From JAVVHH01 sp964235765 (GTDB lineage: Bacteria > Pseudomonadota > Alphaproteobacteria > Acetobacterales > Acetobacteraceae), in the NCBI GenBank assembly GCA_964235765.1, contig CAXSDH010000006.1, positions 1 to 64,000 on the forward strand: a DNA stretch of 64,000 bases. The letters are read 5' to 3'. Below the pieces are notes generated by a model, which was not told the DNA's origin, made no database searches, and worked only from the letters and a program-made list of their open reading frames with translations. Made by a program: the position numbers and the translations under genes. Below are positions 55,290 to 64,000 of the stretch, in pieces; within the stretch, counting starts at the first letter, position 1; each line of letters begins with the position of its first letter.

Positions 55290-57646
55290 TGGAGGCAAGG
55301 CGCCACTACACCGCCTCGCACTGGGGCATATACGAGGTCGAGACCCCGGCCGAGGGCCGGCCCGTGCTGCATGGCTTCGCGCGCGATCCCGATGTATCGC
55401 CGATCGGCCTGCACCAGCTCGACGACGCCGTGCAGCGTCTCCGCGTCCGGCGACCCGCGGTGCGGCGCAGTTGGCTCGAGCATGGGCCCGGCGCGAAGAC
55501 CACGCTGCGGGGCGAGGACCCGTTCGTCGAGATCGACTGGGACACGGCGCTCGACCTCGTGGCGCGGGAGCTGCGGCGCGTGCGGGAGCAGCATGGCAAC
55601 GCTGCGATCTTCGGCGGGTCGTACGGCTGGTCCTCTGCCGGGCGCTTCCATCATGCGCAAAGCCAGGTGCATCGCTTCCTCAACAGCTTCGGCGGCTACG
55701 TGCGCAGCGTCGACAGCTATAGCCTGGGTGCCGGCCGCGTGCTGATGCCACAGATCGTCGCTGGCATGCCGGAGCTGGTGGCAACACAGACCTCGTGGGA
55801 CATGATGGCCGAGCACACCGGCCTGTTCGTGGCGTTCGGGGGCGTGGCGGCCAAGAACGCGCAGATGACGTCGGGCGGCGCCGGCGCGCATCGGGTGGGC
55901 GCCGGGTTGCGGCGGATGGCAGCGGCCGGAACGTGCTTTATCAATATCGGGCCGACGCGCGACGGCATGGAGCCGGGGCTGGGGGCCGAGTGGATCCCGA
56001 TCCGGCCGGGCACAGACACGGCGCTGATGCTCGGCCTGGCCCATGCCGTGCAGGCCGATGCGCGGTTCGACCGGAGCTTCCTCGACCGGAACTGCGTCGG
56101 CTACGACGTGTTCGCGCGGTATCTCACGGGGGCTGCGGACGGCGTGGCGAAGACGCCGGAGTGGGCCGCCGCCATCACCGGCGTCCCGGCGACGCGCATC
56201 GTAGCGTTGGCCGGCGCGATGCTGGGGACGCGGACGATGCTGAACGCGACGTGGTCGTTGCAGCGCGCGGTCCATGGCGAGCAGCCATTCTGGATGGTTG
56301 TGACGCTGGCGGCGATGCTGGGCCAGGTCGGCCTGCCGGGCGGCGGCTTCGGGCTGGGCTACGGCGCGATGAACTCGATCGGCAGCGCGCATCCGCGGTT
56401 CGCCGGGCCGGCATTGCCGCAGGGGACGAACAGCGTATCGGCCTTCATCCCAGTCGCCCGCATCGCGGACATGCTGCTGCATCCCGGCCAAGCCTTCGCC
56501 TATGACGGCGCGACGCACGCCTATCCCGACATCCGTCTCGTCTACTGGGCGGGCGGCAACCCGTTCCACCATCACCAGGATCTCAACCGCCTGAGCCGAG
56601 CCTGGAGCCGCCCCGAGACCATCGTCGTGCACGAGCAGTTCTGGACGCCCACGGCCCGGCGTGCCGACGTCGTACTACCGGCGACGACGACGTTGGAGCG
56701 CAACGACATCGGATACGCGACGCTCGAGGGCTGGCTGGTGGCGATGCGGCAGGCCGTGCCGCCGGAGGGGGAGGCGCGGGACGACTACGCCATTTTCGCC
56801 GGGCTGGCGGCAAGGCTGGGGGTGGGGGAGGCGTTCACGGAGGGGTTGGACGAGATGGGCTGGCTGCGTCGCCTGTACGACTCCGCCGCCGGGCGCGCCC
56901 GGCAGGACCCGCCTTCGCCGGGGCGGATCGACCTGCCGGACTTCGACACGTTCTGGCGCGAGGGCCTGGTCGACCTGTCGGGCCATGACCGCCCGGTCAA
57001 TATGCTGGAGGCCTTCCGCGCCGACCCGGCACGGCATCCGCTCCCGACACCGTCCGGCAAGATCGAGATCTTCTCCCAGCGGATCGCCGGCCACGGCCTG
57101 CCCGCCATGCCCGGCCACGCCGCCTGGTTCCCGCCGCCCGAGTGGCTCGGCGCGCCGCTCGCCGCGCGGTTCCCGCTGCATCTCATCTCGGACCAGCCAG
57201 CCCGGCGCCTGCACAGTCAGCTCGACCACAGCCCCCACAGCGTCGCCGGCAAGATCGACGGACGCGAGCCGGTCCATCTGCACCCATCCGACGCTGCCGC
57301 GCGAGGCATCGGACCGGGCAACGTGGTCGAGCTGTTCAACGACCGCGGGCGTTGCCTGGCGGCCGCCGTGCTGTCCAACGACATGATGCCGGGGATCGCG
57401 CGCCTGTCGACGGGGGCCTGGTTCACGCTGGACGGGGATCTGGAGACGCACGGCAACCCGAATGTCTTGACCCTTGATGTTGGAGCGTCGGCGCTATCGC
57501 AGGGCTGCGCCGCCCAAACCTGCCTCGTGGAAGCCCGGCTTCATCCAGGGCCGGCGAGGTTCCCAACCTCCCATCAATTGCCGGCGCTCATCACGGGCTG
57601 CATGCCCGGTCCAGCCGCCGCGCGTGGGCCAGGAGCGTTGGGGTGA
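55289..57646 (+). CDS. Molybdopterin oxidoreductase, BisC/DMSO-reductase type (cytoplasmic)
   Basis: A 785-residue molybdenum enzyme. There is no Tat signal and no N-terminal Fe-S cluster motif, as in biotin sulfoxide reductase BisC. DSYSLGAGRVLMPQIVAG has the candidate Mo-ligating serine (Ser145). AKNAQMTSGGAGAH and NIGPTRDGM bind the molybdopterin guanine dinucleotide, and YWAGGNPFHHHQDLNRL and LPATTTLERND follow. The C-terminal domain contains HLISDQPARRLHSQLDHS. The end carries a 40-residue extension. It overlaps the rhodanese gene (TGATG). It probably reduces an S- or N-oxide of the imported substrate. Confidence 0.93.
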   Translation: MEARRHYTASHWGIYEVETPAEGRPVLHGFARDPDVSPIGLHQLDDAVQRLRVRRPAVRRSWLEHGPGAKTTLRGEDPFVEIDWDTALDLVARELRRVREQHGNAAIFGGSYGWSSAGRFHHAQSQVHRFLNSFGGYVRSVDSYSLGAGRVLMPQIVAGMPELVATQTSWDMMAEHTGLFVAFGGVAAKNAQMTSGGAGAHRVGAGLRRMAAAGTCFINIGPTRDGMEPGLGAEWIPIRPGTDTALMLGLAHAVQADARFDRSFLDRNCVGYDVFARYLTGAADGVAKTPEWAAAITGVPATRIVALAGAMLGTRTMLNATWSLQRAVHGEQPFWMVVTLAAMLGQVGLPGGGFGLGYGAMNSIGSAHPRFAGPALPQGTNSVSAFIPVARIADMLLHPGQAFAYDGATHAYPDIRLVYWAGGNPFHHHQDLNRLSRAWSRPETIVVHEQFWTPTARRADVVLPATTTLERNDIGYATLEGWLVAMRQAVPPEGEARDDYAIFAGLAARLGVGEAFTEGLDEMGWLRRLYDSAAGRARQDPPSPGRIDLPDFDTFWREGLVDLSGHDRPVNMLEAFRADPARHPLPTPSGKIEIFSQRIAGHGLPAMPGHAAWFPPPEWLGAPLAARFPLHLISDQPARRLHSQLDHSPHSVAGKIDGREPVHLHPSDAAARGIGPGNVVELFNDRGRCLAAAVLSNDMMPGIARLSTGAWFTLDGDLETHGNPNVLTLDVGASALSQGCAAQTCLVEARLHPGPARFPTSHQLPALITGCMPGPAAARGPGALG

Positions 57647-57736
57647 TCCGCGGGCGGGGTTCACGGCAGGGACGCCATGGCTGATCGCGGGGCACGTGAT
57701 GCTGTGCGCGCCCCATGTGGTGCGGGTCGCGCTGCA

Positions 57737-59110
57737 TCAGCGGGGCAGCGCGTCCCGTGCTTCGGGCAGGTCCCAGATGCGCTCGATGGCCGCGGCCCCT
57801 GCCCGGCTGATCGCCGTTTCGTTGCCCTGAACCAGCCGCCCGGCATCCAGCAGCAAACGGCCGTCCACGAACACCTGGGCGATGTCCGAGCGGTTCGCCA
57901 GGGCGATCAGGCCCCGGCGCGGGTCCGCCAGCGGGTGTAGCTGCGGGTGCGTCATGTCCACCACGGTGAGGTCCGCGGTGGCGCCGGGCTCGATCCGCCC
58001 CAGGTCCGGGCGCTTGACCACGGCGGCGGCCGTCGCGGTCACCGCCTCGATCAGTTCGGGGGCGGTCGCCACCTCGGGGTTGCCGGACGCGATCTTGGAG
58101 ATCATCGCGGCCGCGTTCAGCTCGCCCAGCAGGTCCATGTTGTAGCCGTCCGTGCCCACCACCGTGCGCACCCCGTGCGCGGCGAACCGGCCGAACGCCG
58201 CGGCGGTCCCGGTGCGGGCGAAGACACGGGGGCAGTTCAGCACCGTGGCGCCGCGTGCGGCCATCAGCCGCAGATCGTCGTCGGAGCTGGCGATGCAGTG
58301 CGCGGCCAGCAGGTCGGGCGCCAACAGGCCAAGCCAGTCCAGGTATTCCGCCGGCGTGCGGCCCCCGTGCCTGGCCAGGATGGTGGCGACCTCCTGCGCG
58401 CTCTGCGCCAGGTGGGTGGTGATCGGCACGCCGAGCTCGCGGGCGCGGGCGGCGCAGTCGCGCAGCAGGTCCGGGCCGCAGGTATCCGTCGCGTGCGGGC
58501 TCATCGCCAGGCCAATGCGGCCGTCCGCCTGGCCTTGCCAGCGGTCGTAGAGCCGGTCCCAGGTCTCCAGGTCCACCTGGCCGCCATCGCCGTCGTAGCG
58601 AACGGTCCCGTCCGGCTGCGCCCGCGGGTCGCTGGTGGAGAACAGGTAGGGTGCGCCCCAGAAGCGGATGCCCATCTCGGCCGCCGCCTCGAACATCTCC
58701 GGGATGCCGTTGCGGAACGGCTCCATCACCGCGGTGGCGCCGCCTTTCAGAAGTTGCAGGATGCCCAAACGCGCGATGTCCAGCCGCTCGGCCGGGGAAA
58801 GGACGTCGATGCCGCGCTTGGTCAGCGGCAGCAGCACCGTATAGACGATGCTCTGGTTGTTCTTGCGGCCGTTGCCGTCCTCCGTGTGGGTGCGGGCCAC
58901 CGCCTCGCTGAAGCAGTGGTTGTGCAGGTTCATGAGGCCCGGCAGCACGAATTGCCCGGGCCGGTCGAACACGAGGTCCGCCGCCGGGCGCGTGGGCTGC
59001 ACCGCGGCGATGCGATTGCCTTCCAGCAGCACCCAGGTGTCGCGCAGCACGGCCTGCGCCTCGTCCTGCCGGGCCAGCACATGGCTGCCGAAGATCGCGG
59101 TGGTGCTCAT
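57737..59110 (-). CDS. Amidohydrolase (cytosine deaminase/ATZ-TRZ-like)
   Basis: A 457-residue metal-dependent hydrolase. FVLPGLMNLHNHCFSEAV holds the H-x-H pair (His63, His65), ITTHLAQS and LAAHCIASSDDD the next two histidines, and VVGTDGYNMDLLGEL the catalytic aspartate, so the metal site is complete. The style is that of SsnA/8-oxoguanine- or chlorohydrolase-like enzymes that deaminate or dechlorinate ring substrates. Its start overlaps the stop of the peptide-type binding protein (ATGA). A cyclic nitrogen compound, such as a hydantoin or purine derivative, is a fair guess. Confidence 0.92.
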   Translation of the reverse strand: MSTTAIFGSHVLARQDEAQAVLRDTWVLLEGNRIAAVQPTRPAADLVFDRPGQFVLPGLMNLHNHCFSEAVARTHTEDGNGRKNNQSIVYTVLLPLTKRGIDVLSPAERLDIARLGILQLLKGGATAVMEPFRNGIPEMFEAAAEMGIRFWGAPYLFSTSDPRAQPDGTVRYDGDGGQVDLETWDRLYDRWQGQADGRIGLAMSPHATDTCGPDLLRDCAARARELGVPITTHLAQSAQEVATILARHGGRTPAEYLDWLGLLAPDLLAAHCIASSDDDLRLMAARGATVLNCPRVFARTGTAAAFGRFAAHGVRTVVGTDGYNMDLLGELNAAAMISKIASGNPEVATAPELIEAVTATAAAVVKRPDLGRIEPGATADLTVVDMTHPQLHPLADPRRGLIALANRSDIAQVFVDGRLLLDAGRLVQGNETAISRAGAAAIERIWDLPEARDALPR

Positions 59111-60687
59111 GCCGGGCGCACGTTCCAGAACACGGCGGTGCCGTTCAGCACGCCGGTGATGGCGGTGCGATAGGCGGTGGGCTGCTTGTACTCGCCCAAA
59201 GGCAAGAACGGCACTTCCTCCCAGGCAAGAGCCTGCATGTCACGCGCCAGGGCCTGCTGGCCGCCCAGGTCCGGAACGCTGAGCCACCGGGTCCGCAGGT
59301 CTTCCATTTTCTCGCTGCGGTACCATCCCGCCGCACTGGCGTCCCCCGCCAGCAAGGGGTGCCCGGCCGGGTTTACGCAGTCGATGCCCTGCCAGTTGCC
59401 GGCGCCGCAGCTCCAGCCGCCGGCGTTGGACGCGTCGCGCTTCTGCTGGCGTTGCAGCACGGAGCCGAAATCCATCCCGGCGTATTCCACGTTCATGCCG
59501 GCCTGCTGGAACATGTCGGCCACCATGTCACCCAGCGGCTTCTGCACGGTGGAGTTGGTGGGGACCAGCACCACCAACTTCTCGCCGTTGTAGCCGGCGG
59601 CCTTCACCGCGTCGCGCACCTTGGCCATGTCCCGGTTGCCGCCGAACAGGTTGCCCGGGGGCGCACTGGCCATCGGCGTGTCCGGTGTGAACACGCCCGC
59701 GGGCGTCACCCGGTAGGCCGGGTCGTCGCCGGCGACGGCAGTCATCATCGCCACCTGGTCCACCGCGCCCAGCACGGCCCGGCGGATCATGGGGTTGTCG
59801 AACGGCGCCTGCAGATGGTTCAGCCGCAGCATGCAGGCGTATCCGCGCGGGTCCAGCGTGCGGATCGCCACGCCCGGCGTGCGTTTCAGCACGGGCAACA
59901 GGTCGTGCGGGAAGGTCTCCTGCCAGTCCTGCTCTCCGGTCTGCAGGGCGCTCACCCCCGTGCCGGCATCCGGCATGGTGGTCCAGACCACGCGGTCGTA
60001 GTGGACGAGTTTCGGTCCGGCGGTCCAGTCCGGGGTGCCGTCCGAGCGGGGCCTGTAGCCGTCGAACCTGGCATACACATTGCGGGCGCCGGGCACGCGC
60101 TCATCCGCGACGAAGCGGAACGGGCCGCTGCCGATGGCTTCGGACAACGGCTTGAACGCGTCCTGGCTGGCCAGGCGCTCCGGCATCATGAAGGCGGCCA
60201 GCACCGCGGCCTTGCCCAAGGCCATCGGCAGCAGCGGGAAGGGACGCTTCAGCCGGAAGCGGATCGTCTTGTCGTCGGGCGCGGACAGTTCGTCCGTCGC
60301 GCGCATGAGCGCCGCGCCGAAGGCGTCCCGCCTGGCCCAGCGGCCGATGCTGGCGACGCAGTCCCGCGCCAGCACCTTCGTGCCGTCGTGCCAAACCAGG
60401 CCGTCGCGCAGCGTGAGGTCCCACTGCCTTCCGTCATGGGAGACGACGTGGCCCTCGACCATCTGCGGCGACACCTCCAGCGCCGAGTTGATGCCGTACA
60501 GCGTGTCATAGACCATGAAGCCGTGGTTGCGGGACACCTGGGCGCCCGCATAGATCGGGTCGATGAAGGCCAGGTCGATCACCGGGATGAAGCGCAGCGT
60601 AGTCTGCGCCGCGGCGCGCACGAGGCCCGGGCGGGCGACAGCGGACGCGGCCGCGGCGGCCAGCACGGTACGGCGGGACAGGTTCAT
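59107..60687 (-). CDS. Peptide-type ABC transporter substrate-binding protein (SBP_bac_5), Tat-exported
   Basis: A 526-residue binding protein. The N-terminus NLSRRTVLAAAAASAVARPG is a twin-arginine signal. AQTTLRFIPVIDLAFIDPIYAG and RQWDLTLRDGLVWHDGTKVLARDC are the SBP_bac_5 signature, and YACMLRLNHLQAPFDNPMIRRAVLGAVDQ follows. The start has GGAG six bases upstream. No DppB/DppC permease lies within the window beside it. It is between a racemase remnant and the amidohydrolase. Confidence 0.93.
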   Translation of the reverse strand: MNLSRRTVLAAAAASAVARPGLVRAAAQTTLRFIPVIDLAFIDPIYAGAQVSRNHGFMVYDTLYGINSALEVSPQMVEGHVVSHDGRQWDLTLRDGLVWHDGTKVLARDCVASIGRWARRDAFGAALMRATDELSAPDDKTIRFRLKRPFPLLPMALGKAAVLAAFMMPERLASQDAFKPLSEAIGSGPFRFVADERVPGARNVYARFDGYRPRSDGTPDWTAGPKLVHYDRVVWTTMPDAGTGVSALQTGEQDWQETFPHDLLPVLKRTPGVAIRTLDPRGYACMLRLNHLQAPFDNPMIRRAVLGAVDQVAMMTAVAGDDPAYRVTPAGVFTPDTPMASAPPGNLFGGNRDMAKVRDAVKAAGYNGEKLVVLVPTNSTVQKPLGDMVADMFQQAGMNVEYAGMDFGSVLQRQQKRDASNAGGWSCGAGNWQGIDCVNPAGHPLLAGDASAAGWYRSEKMEDLRTRWLSVPDLGGQQALARDMQALAWEEVPFLPLGEYKQPTAYRTAITGVLNGTAVFWNVRPA

Positions 60688-60703
60688 GTGTAGCTCCTGG
60701 GGA

Positions 60704-60799
60704 TCAGTCTTGCCGCCACGTCCGCCGTCCGCGCCGCGCTGCGATGGCCGTGGTGACGGTGGCGGAGGAGTTCGGGTTGGTGACGAGGATGCGGGACAT
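60704..60799 (-). pseudogene. Remnant of an Asp/Glu/hydantoin racemase gene
   Basis: A 31-codon reading frame, MSRILVTNPNSSATVTTAI and then ARRGRRTWRQD. The first part is the N-terminal signature of hydantoin/Asp-Glu racemases (ILVxNPNSSxxVT), but the rest (about 200 residues) is missing and the last eleven codons look random. The start still overlaps the deacetylase stop as TGATG, showing that it was part of the operon. A deletion joined it to the region just before the next gene at 60687. Confidence 0.75.
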
Positions 60800-61683
60800 C
60801 AGCGCGCGGCGGCCTCGTGCTTCAGGAAGTTCGCCGCGATGTCCTGGCCCGTGGTGATCCACAGGTCCGGGCAGGACCTGGCGTAGGTCAGGAACTCCCG
60901 TAGCAGGCGCAGGCGCATCGGACGGCCGGAGCATTGCGGGTGGAGCACGGTGGTGACCAAGGCCCCCCAATCACGCGTCTCGTCCAGCTCGTCCTTCCAG
61001 ATCGACAGGACGTGTTCCTTCGGGAAGATCGGGCGCGGGCTGAAGCGGGCGGAGAGGCCGTGCATCCAGTCGTCGTAGCTGGCGGTGACGGGCAGTTCGA
61101 TGGTGCCGGGGGAGCCGTCGGACAGCACGTGGCGGTAGGGGCGCACGTCGTCCCGGAAAGAGCTGGTGTAGGTTATGCCGCGCTGGACGAGGGCGACGCG
61201 CAAGGCCTCGTCGAATTCGCCAAAGGGGGCTCGGTAGCCGGTGGGGACCACGCCGAGCTTCGTCTTCAGCGCCTCGAAGCCGCGGTCCAGCTCCTGCGGC
61301 ATGTTGGGGTCGTGCGGGTCAGGCAACAAATGGTGGTAGCCGTGGTGGCCGACCTCGTGCCCGGCCTTCAGGATGGCCTCGCACATGGCGGGGTGCGCGT
61401 CGACCGACCAGCCGGTGATGAAGAAGGTCGCCTTCAGGTCGAGCTGGTCTAGCAGCTCCAGCAGCTTCGGCGTGCCCACCCGGGCCTCGAAGCCGCCGAA
61501 GCTCATGGTGACGAGGCGTTCGGCATGGGCCGGGTCCTTGCTGGTCCAGGCGCTTTCGGCGTCCACATCGAACGACAGGAACATGGCCGAGGTGTAGGGG
61601 GCGGGCCAGGGGTATTCGGGGGCGGGGCCGGCCTGGTTGGTGGGGACCAGCGGGATGCCGGCGAGGGCCTTACTGTCCAGCAT
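60799..61683 (-). CDS. Polysaccharide deacetylase (NodB fold), allantoinase PuuE-like
   Basis: A 294-residue NodB-fold enzyme. AMFLSFDVDAESAW supplies Asp39/Asp41 and HEVGHHGYHHLLPD the metal histidines. YRAPFGEFDEAL and the C-terminal VVTTVLHPQCSGRPMRLRLLREFL are typical of the PuuE/cyclic-imide-hydrolase group, which opens ring amides such as allantoin, not chitin-like polymers. No signal peptide, so it is cytoplasmic. It precedes the hydantoin-racemase remnant, which supports a cyclic ureide or imide substrate. Its start overlaps the amino-acid binding-protein gene by 14 bp. Confidence 0.9.
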   Translation of the reverse strand: MLDSKALAGIPLVPTNQAGPAPEYPWPAPYTSAMFLSFDVDAESAWTSKDPAHAERLVTMSFGGFEARVGTPKLLELLDQLDLKATFFITGWSVDAHPAMCEAILKAGHEVGHHGYHHLLPDPHDPNMPQELDRGFEALKTKLGVVPTGYRAPFGEFDEALRVALVQRGITYTSSFRDDVRPYRHVLSDGSPGTIELPVTASYDDWMHGLSARFSPRPIFPKEHVLSIWKDELDETRDWGALVTTVLHPQCSGRPMRLRLLREFLTYARSCPDLWITTGQDIAANFLKHEAAAR

Positions 61684-62452
61684 TGATCGTCGCCTTTTCC
61701 ACTGCGTTGTCCGAGAGCTTCCACTTGGCCAGCAGCGCCTTGTAGGTGCCGTCGGCGATCAGCGCGTCCAGCGCCGCCGCCACCTTGGCGTGCAGCTCCG
61801 TGTCCTTCACCGGCAGGGCGATGCCGGTCAGCTGCGTGGCGATGGGGCCGCCCAGGGCCATGTACGCCTTAGGCTCCTGCTCCATGATGTAGGGCAGGGT
61901 CTCGTTGCCCTGCACGGCGGCGTCGATGCGGCCCTGCTTCAGCTGGGTGCGGGCGTCGGCCGAGCCTTCGGTGCCGACGAACTTGATCGGGTTGCCGGGG
62001 CAGTTCCTCTCGCTCCAGGCGGCGATCTCCTTGGGGAAGCTGGTGCGGCGGCTGGCGCCGACGTTCTTGCCGCAGAGGGCGGCCATGTCCTTGAACTCGG
62101 CGGCGCGGGACTGCTGCACGAAGAAGGCGGGACCGCTGCGGAGGTAGTCGACGAAGGTGCTGGCCTCGTGCCGGCTGGCGTAGTCGGTCATGCCGGACAT
62201 GATGGCGCCCACGCGCTGGGTGGTGAGCGCCGGCAGCATCTGGTCGAAGCTGGTCTCCTGCCATTTCCAGGTGACGCCGATCCTCTTGCCGATGGCCTCC
62301 CCGAGTTCGACGTCGAAGCCGGTGAGCGTGCCGGTCGCCGGGTCCTTGAACTCCAGCGGCGGGTAGTTGGGCACGATCGCGACGACCAGGTCGGCGGCGC
62401 TTGCGGCCGTGGCGGCGCAGCAGAGCAGGGCTGCGGCCAGGATGCGGTTCAT
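61670..62452 (-). CDS. Amino-acid-type ABC transporter substrate-binding protein (SBP_bac_3)
   Basis: A 260-residue binding protein with a signal peptide (MNRILAAALLCCAATAASA). DLVVAIVPNYPPLEFKDPATGTLTGFDVELGEAIGKRIG is the family opening, and VGAIMSGMTDYASRHEAS and TELHAKVAAALDALIADGTY follow. The start has AAAGGAG eight bases upstream. It belongs to the ATPase and permease that follow to the right (62485-64000), a complete importer. The ligand is probably the ring compound or its open form that the deacetylase handles. Confidence 0.94.
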   Translation of the reverse strand: MNRILAAALLCCAATAASAADLVVAIVPNYPPLEFKDPATGTLTGFDVELGEAIGKRIGVTWKWQETSFDQMLPALTTQRVGAIMSGMTDYASRHEASTFVDYLRSGPAFFVQQSRAAEFKDMAALCGKNVGASRRTSFPKEIAAWSERNCPGNPIKFVGTEGSADARTQLKQGRIDAAVQGNETLPYIMEQEPKAYMALGGPIATQLTGIALPVKDTELHAKVAAALDALIADGTYKALLAKWKLSDNAVEKATINAGQ

Positions 62453-62484
62453 AGGAACATCTCCTTTAGAATTGTCCAACATCG

Positions 62485-63248
<764 letters not shown>

Positions 63249-63252
<4 letters not shown>

Positions 63253-64000
63253 CGGGAGGCGCCCCGGGCGAAGCGGCGTTCCAGCAGCATCTGCAGCGGC
63301 GTGAGCACGGAGACGACCGCCAGGTACCAGAGCCCGGCGACGATCAGCAGCTCGATCACCCGCGAGTTGGCGTAGTAGATGTTCTCGGCGTTGTGCAGCA
63401 CTTCCGGATACTGGATCACGCTGGCGAGCGAGGTGGCCTTCACCATGCCGATGAACTCGTTGCCCAGCGGCGGGATGACCACGCGCATGGCCTGCGGCAG
63501 GATGATGCGGCGCAGCGCCCTCAGCCGGCCCATGCCGATGGCGGCGGCGGCCTCATACTGGCCGGTGTCGACCGAGAGCATCCCGGCGCGCATCACCTCG
63601 GAGGTGTAGGCGCCCTGGTTGATGCCGAGGCCGAGCAGGGCGGCCAGGAAGGGCGTCATCACGTCCACCGCGCGGCCGGACCAGATGCCGGGGATGCCGA
63701 TGGTGGGGAAGACGAGCGCCAGGTTGAACCACAGCAGCAGTTGCAGGATGAGCGGCGTGCCGCGGAACAGCCAGGTGTAGCCCGCCGCCACGCCGGACAG
63801 CACGGGGTTGGGCGAGAGCCGCATGACGGCCACCACCACGCCGAGCACGATGCCGAGCGCCATCGCGAGCACGGCCATGACCACCGTATTGCGGATGCCG
63901 TCCAGGATGACCGGGACCGTGAGGAAGCGGCCGACATAGGCCCACTCGATCTGCCCCTCGTAGAAGGCGCGGCCAATGAGCGCCAGCACCGCCAGGATCG
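63249..64000 (-). CDS. Amino-acid-type ABC transporter permease (partial, runs off the window)
   Basis: A permease of the His/Glu/Gln class, cut by the window edge at its 5' end. VPVILDGIRNTVVMAVLAMALGIVLG is the first membrane segment of the domain, YTWLFRGTPLILQLLLWFN the typical RGTP motif, and SVDTGQYEAAAAIGMGRLRALRRIILPQAMR the EAA loop. The frame is open through 64000 with codons continuing as ILAVLALIGRAFYEG, so the true start lies beyond. It overlaps the ATPase by ATGA. Confidence 0.93.

Overview
The window is 64 kb of very GC-rich (about 70%) bacterial chromosome with tightly packed genes, mostly joined by ATGA, GTGA or TGATG stop-start overlaps and often using GTG or TTG starts. MinCDE, a proA-nadD-rsfS-rlmH-gpmI-envC-ctpA-rppH run, clpS, a DUF4169 gene, gyrA-coaD and the abundance of ABC solute-binding proteins point to an alphaproteobacterium. 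Rhodospirillales/Acetobacteraceae is my best inference, and no 16S gene is present to prove it. A 100-base run of N at 17906-18005 is flanked by two identical 55-bp copies, so it is an assembly join. I see no insertion sequence, prophage or CRISPR array.

Layout. 142-5085: acyl-CoA genes (class III CoA-transferase, MaoC-like hydratase, thiolase-like protein) with a lone branched-chain-type binding protein. 5349-10442: FGGY sugar kinase, a complete sugar-type ABC importer and a nucleoside hydrolase, probably for nucleoside or ribose scavenging. 10451-21000: housekeeping block (clpS, DUF4169, rppH, polysaccharide deacetylase, ctpA, envC-like, gpmI, rlmH, rsfS, nadD, proA). 21107-25358: a DMT exporter, then a three-gene signalling cassette (caspase-fold protein without its catalytic pair, joined to a peptidoglycan-binding domain; a CxxCH membrane sensor ending in HAMP; a Ser/Thr kinase with a duplicated C-terminal domain). 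25368-28040: minE-minD-minC and an enoyl-CoA hydratase. 28255-33865: glutathione transferase, a roughly 900-bp stretch of lower GC with one weak ORF, tRNA-Lys, cyclophilin, coaD and gyrA.

34233-64000 is accessory catabolism. 34233-41285 (mostly minus) is a flavoprotein/SDR/cupin operon with amino-acid ABC permeases, interrupted by an inverted binding-protein gene. 41399-47119 is a complete Liv-type branched-chain importer with a terminal FAD oxidoreductase. 47141-57646 is a GntR regulator, an 18-bp palindrome and an eight-gene overlapping operon: dipeptide-type binding protein and two permeases (no ATPase), M20-like hydrolase, PLP D-cysteine-desulfhydrase-like enzyme, ornithine-cyclodeaminase-like enzyme, tandem rhodanese and a BisC/DMSO-reductase-type molybdoenzyme. 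This looks like a sulfoxide or organosulfur amino-acid pathway. 57737-64000 (minus) is an amidohydrolase, peptide-type and amino-acid-type ABC components, a NodB deacetylase of the allantoinase-like kind and a 31-codon remnant of a hydantoin racemase.

The two regions most likely to hold something undescribed are the signalling cassette (22103-25358) and the molybdoenzyme/rhodanese/PLP operon (47951-57646). All functional statements are read from sequence motifs and gene order; no database search was possible.
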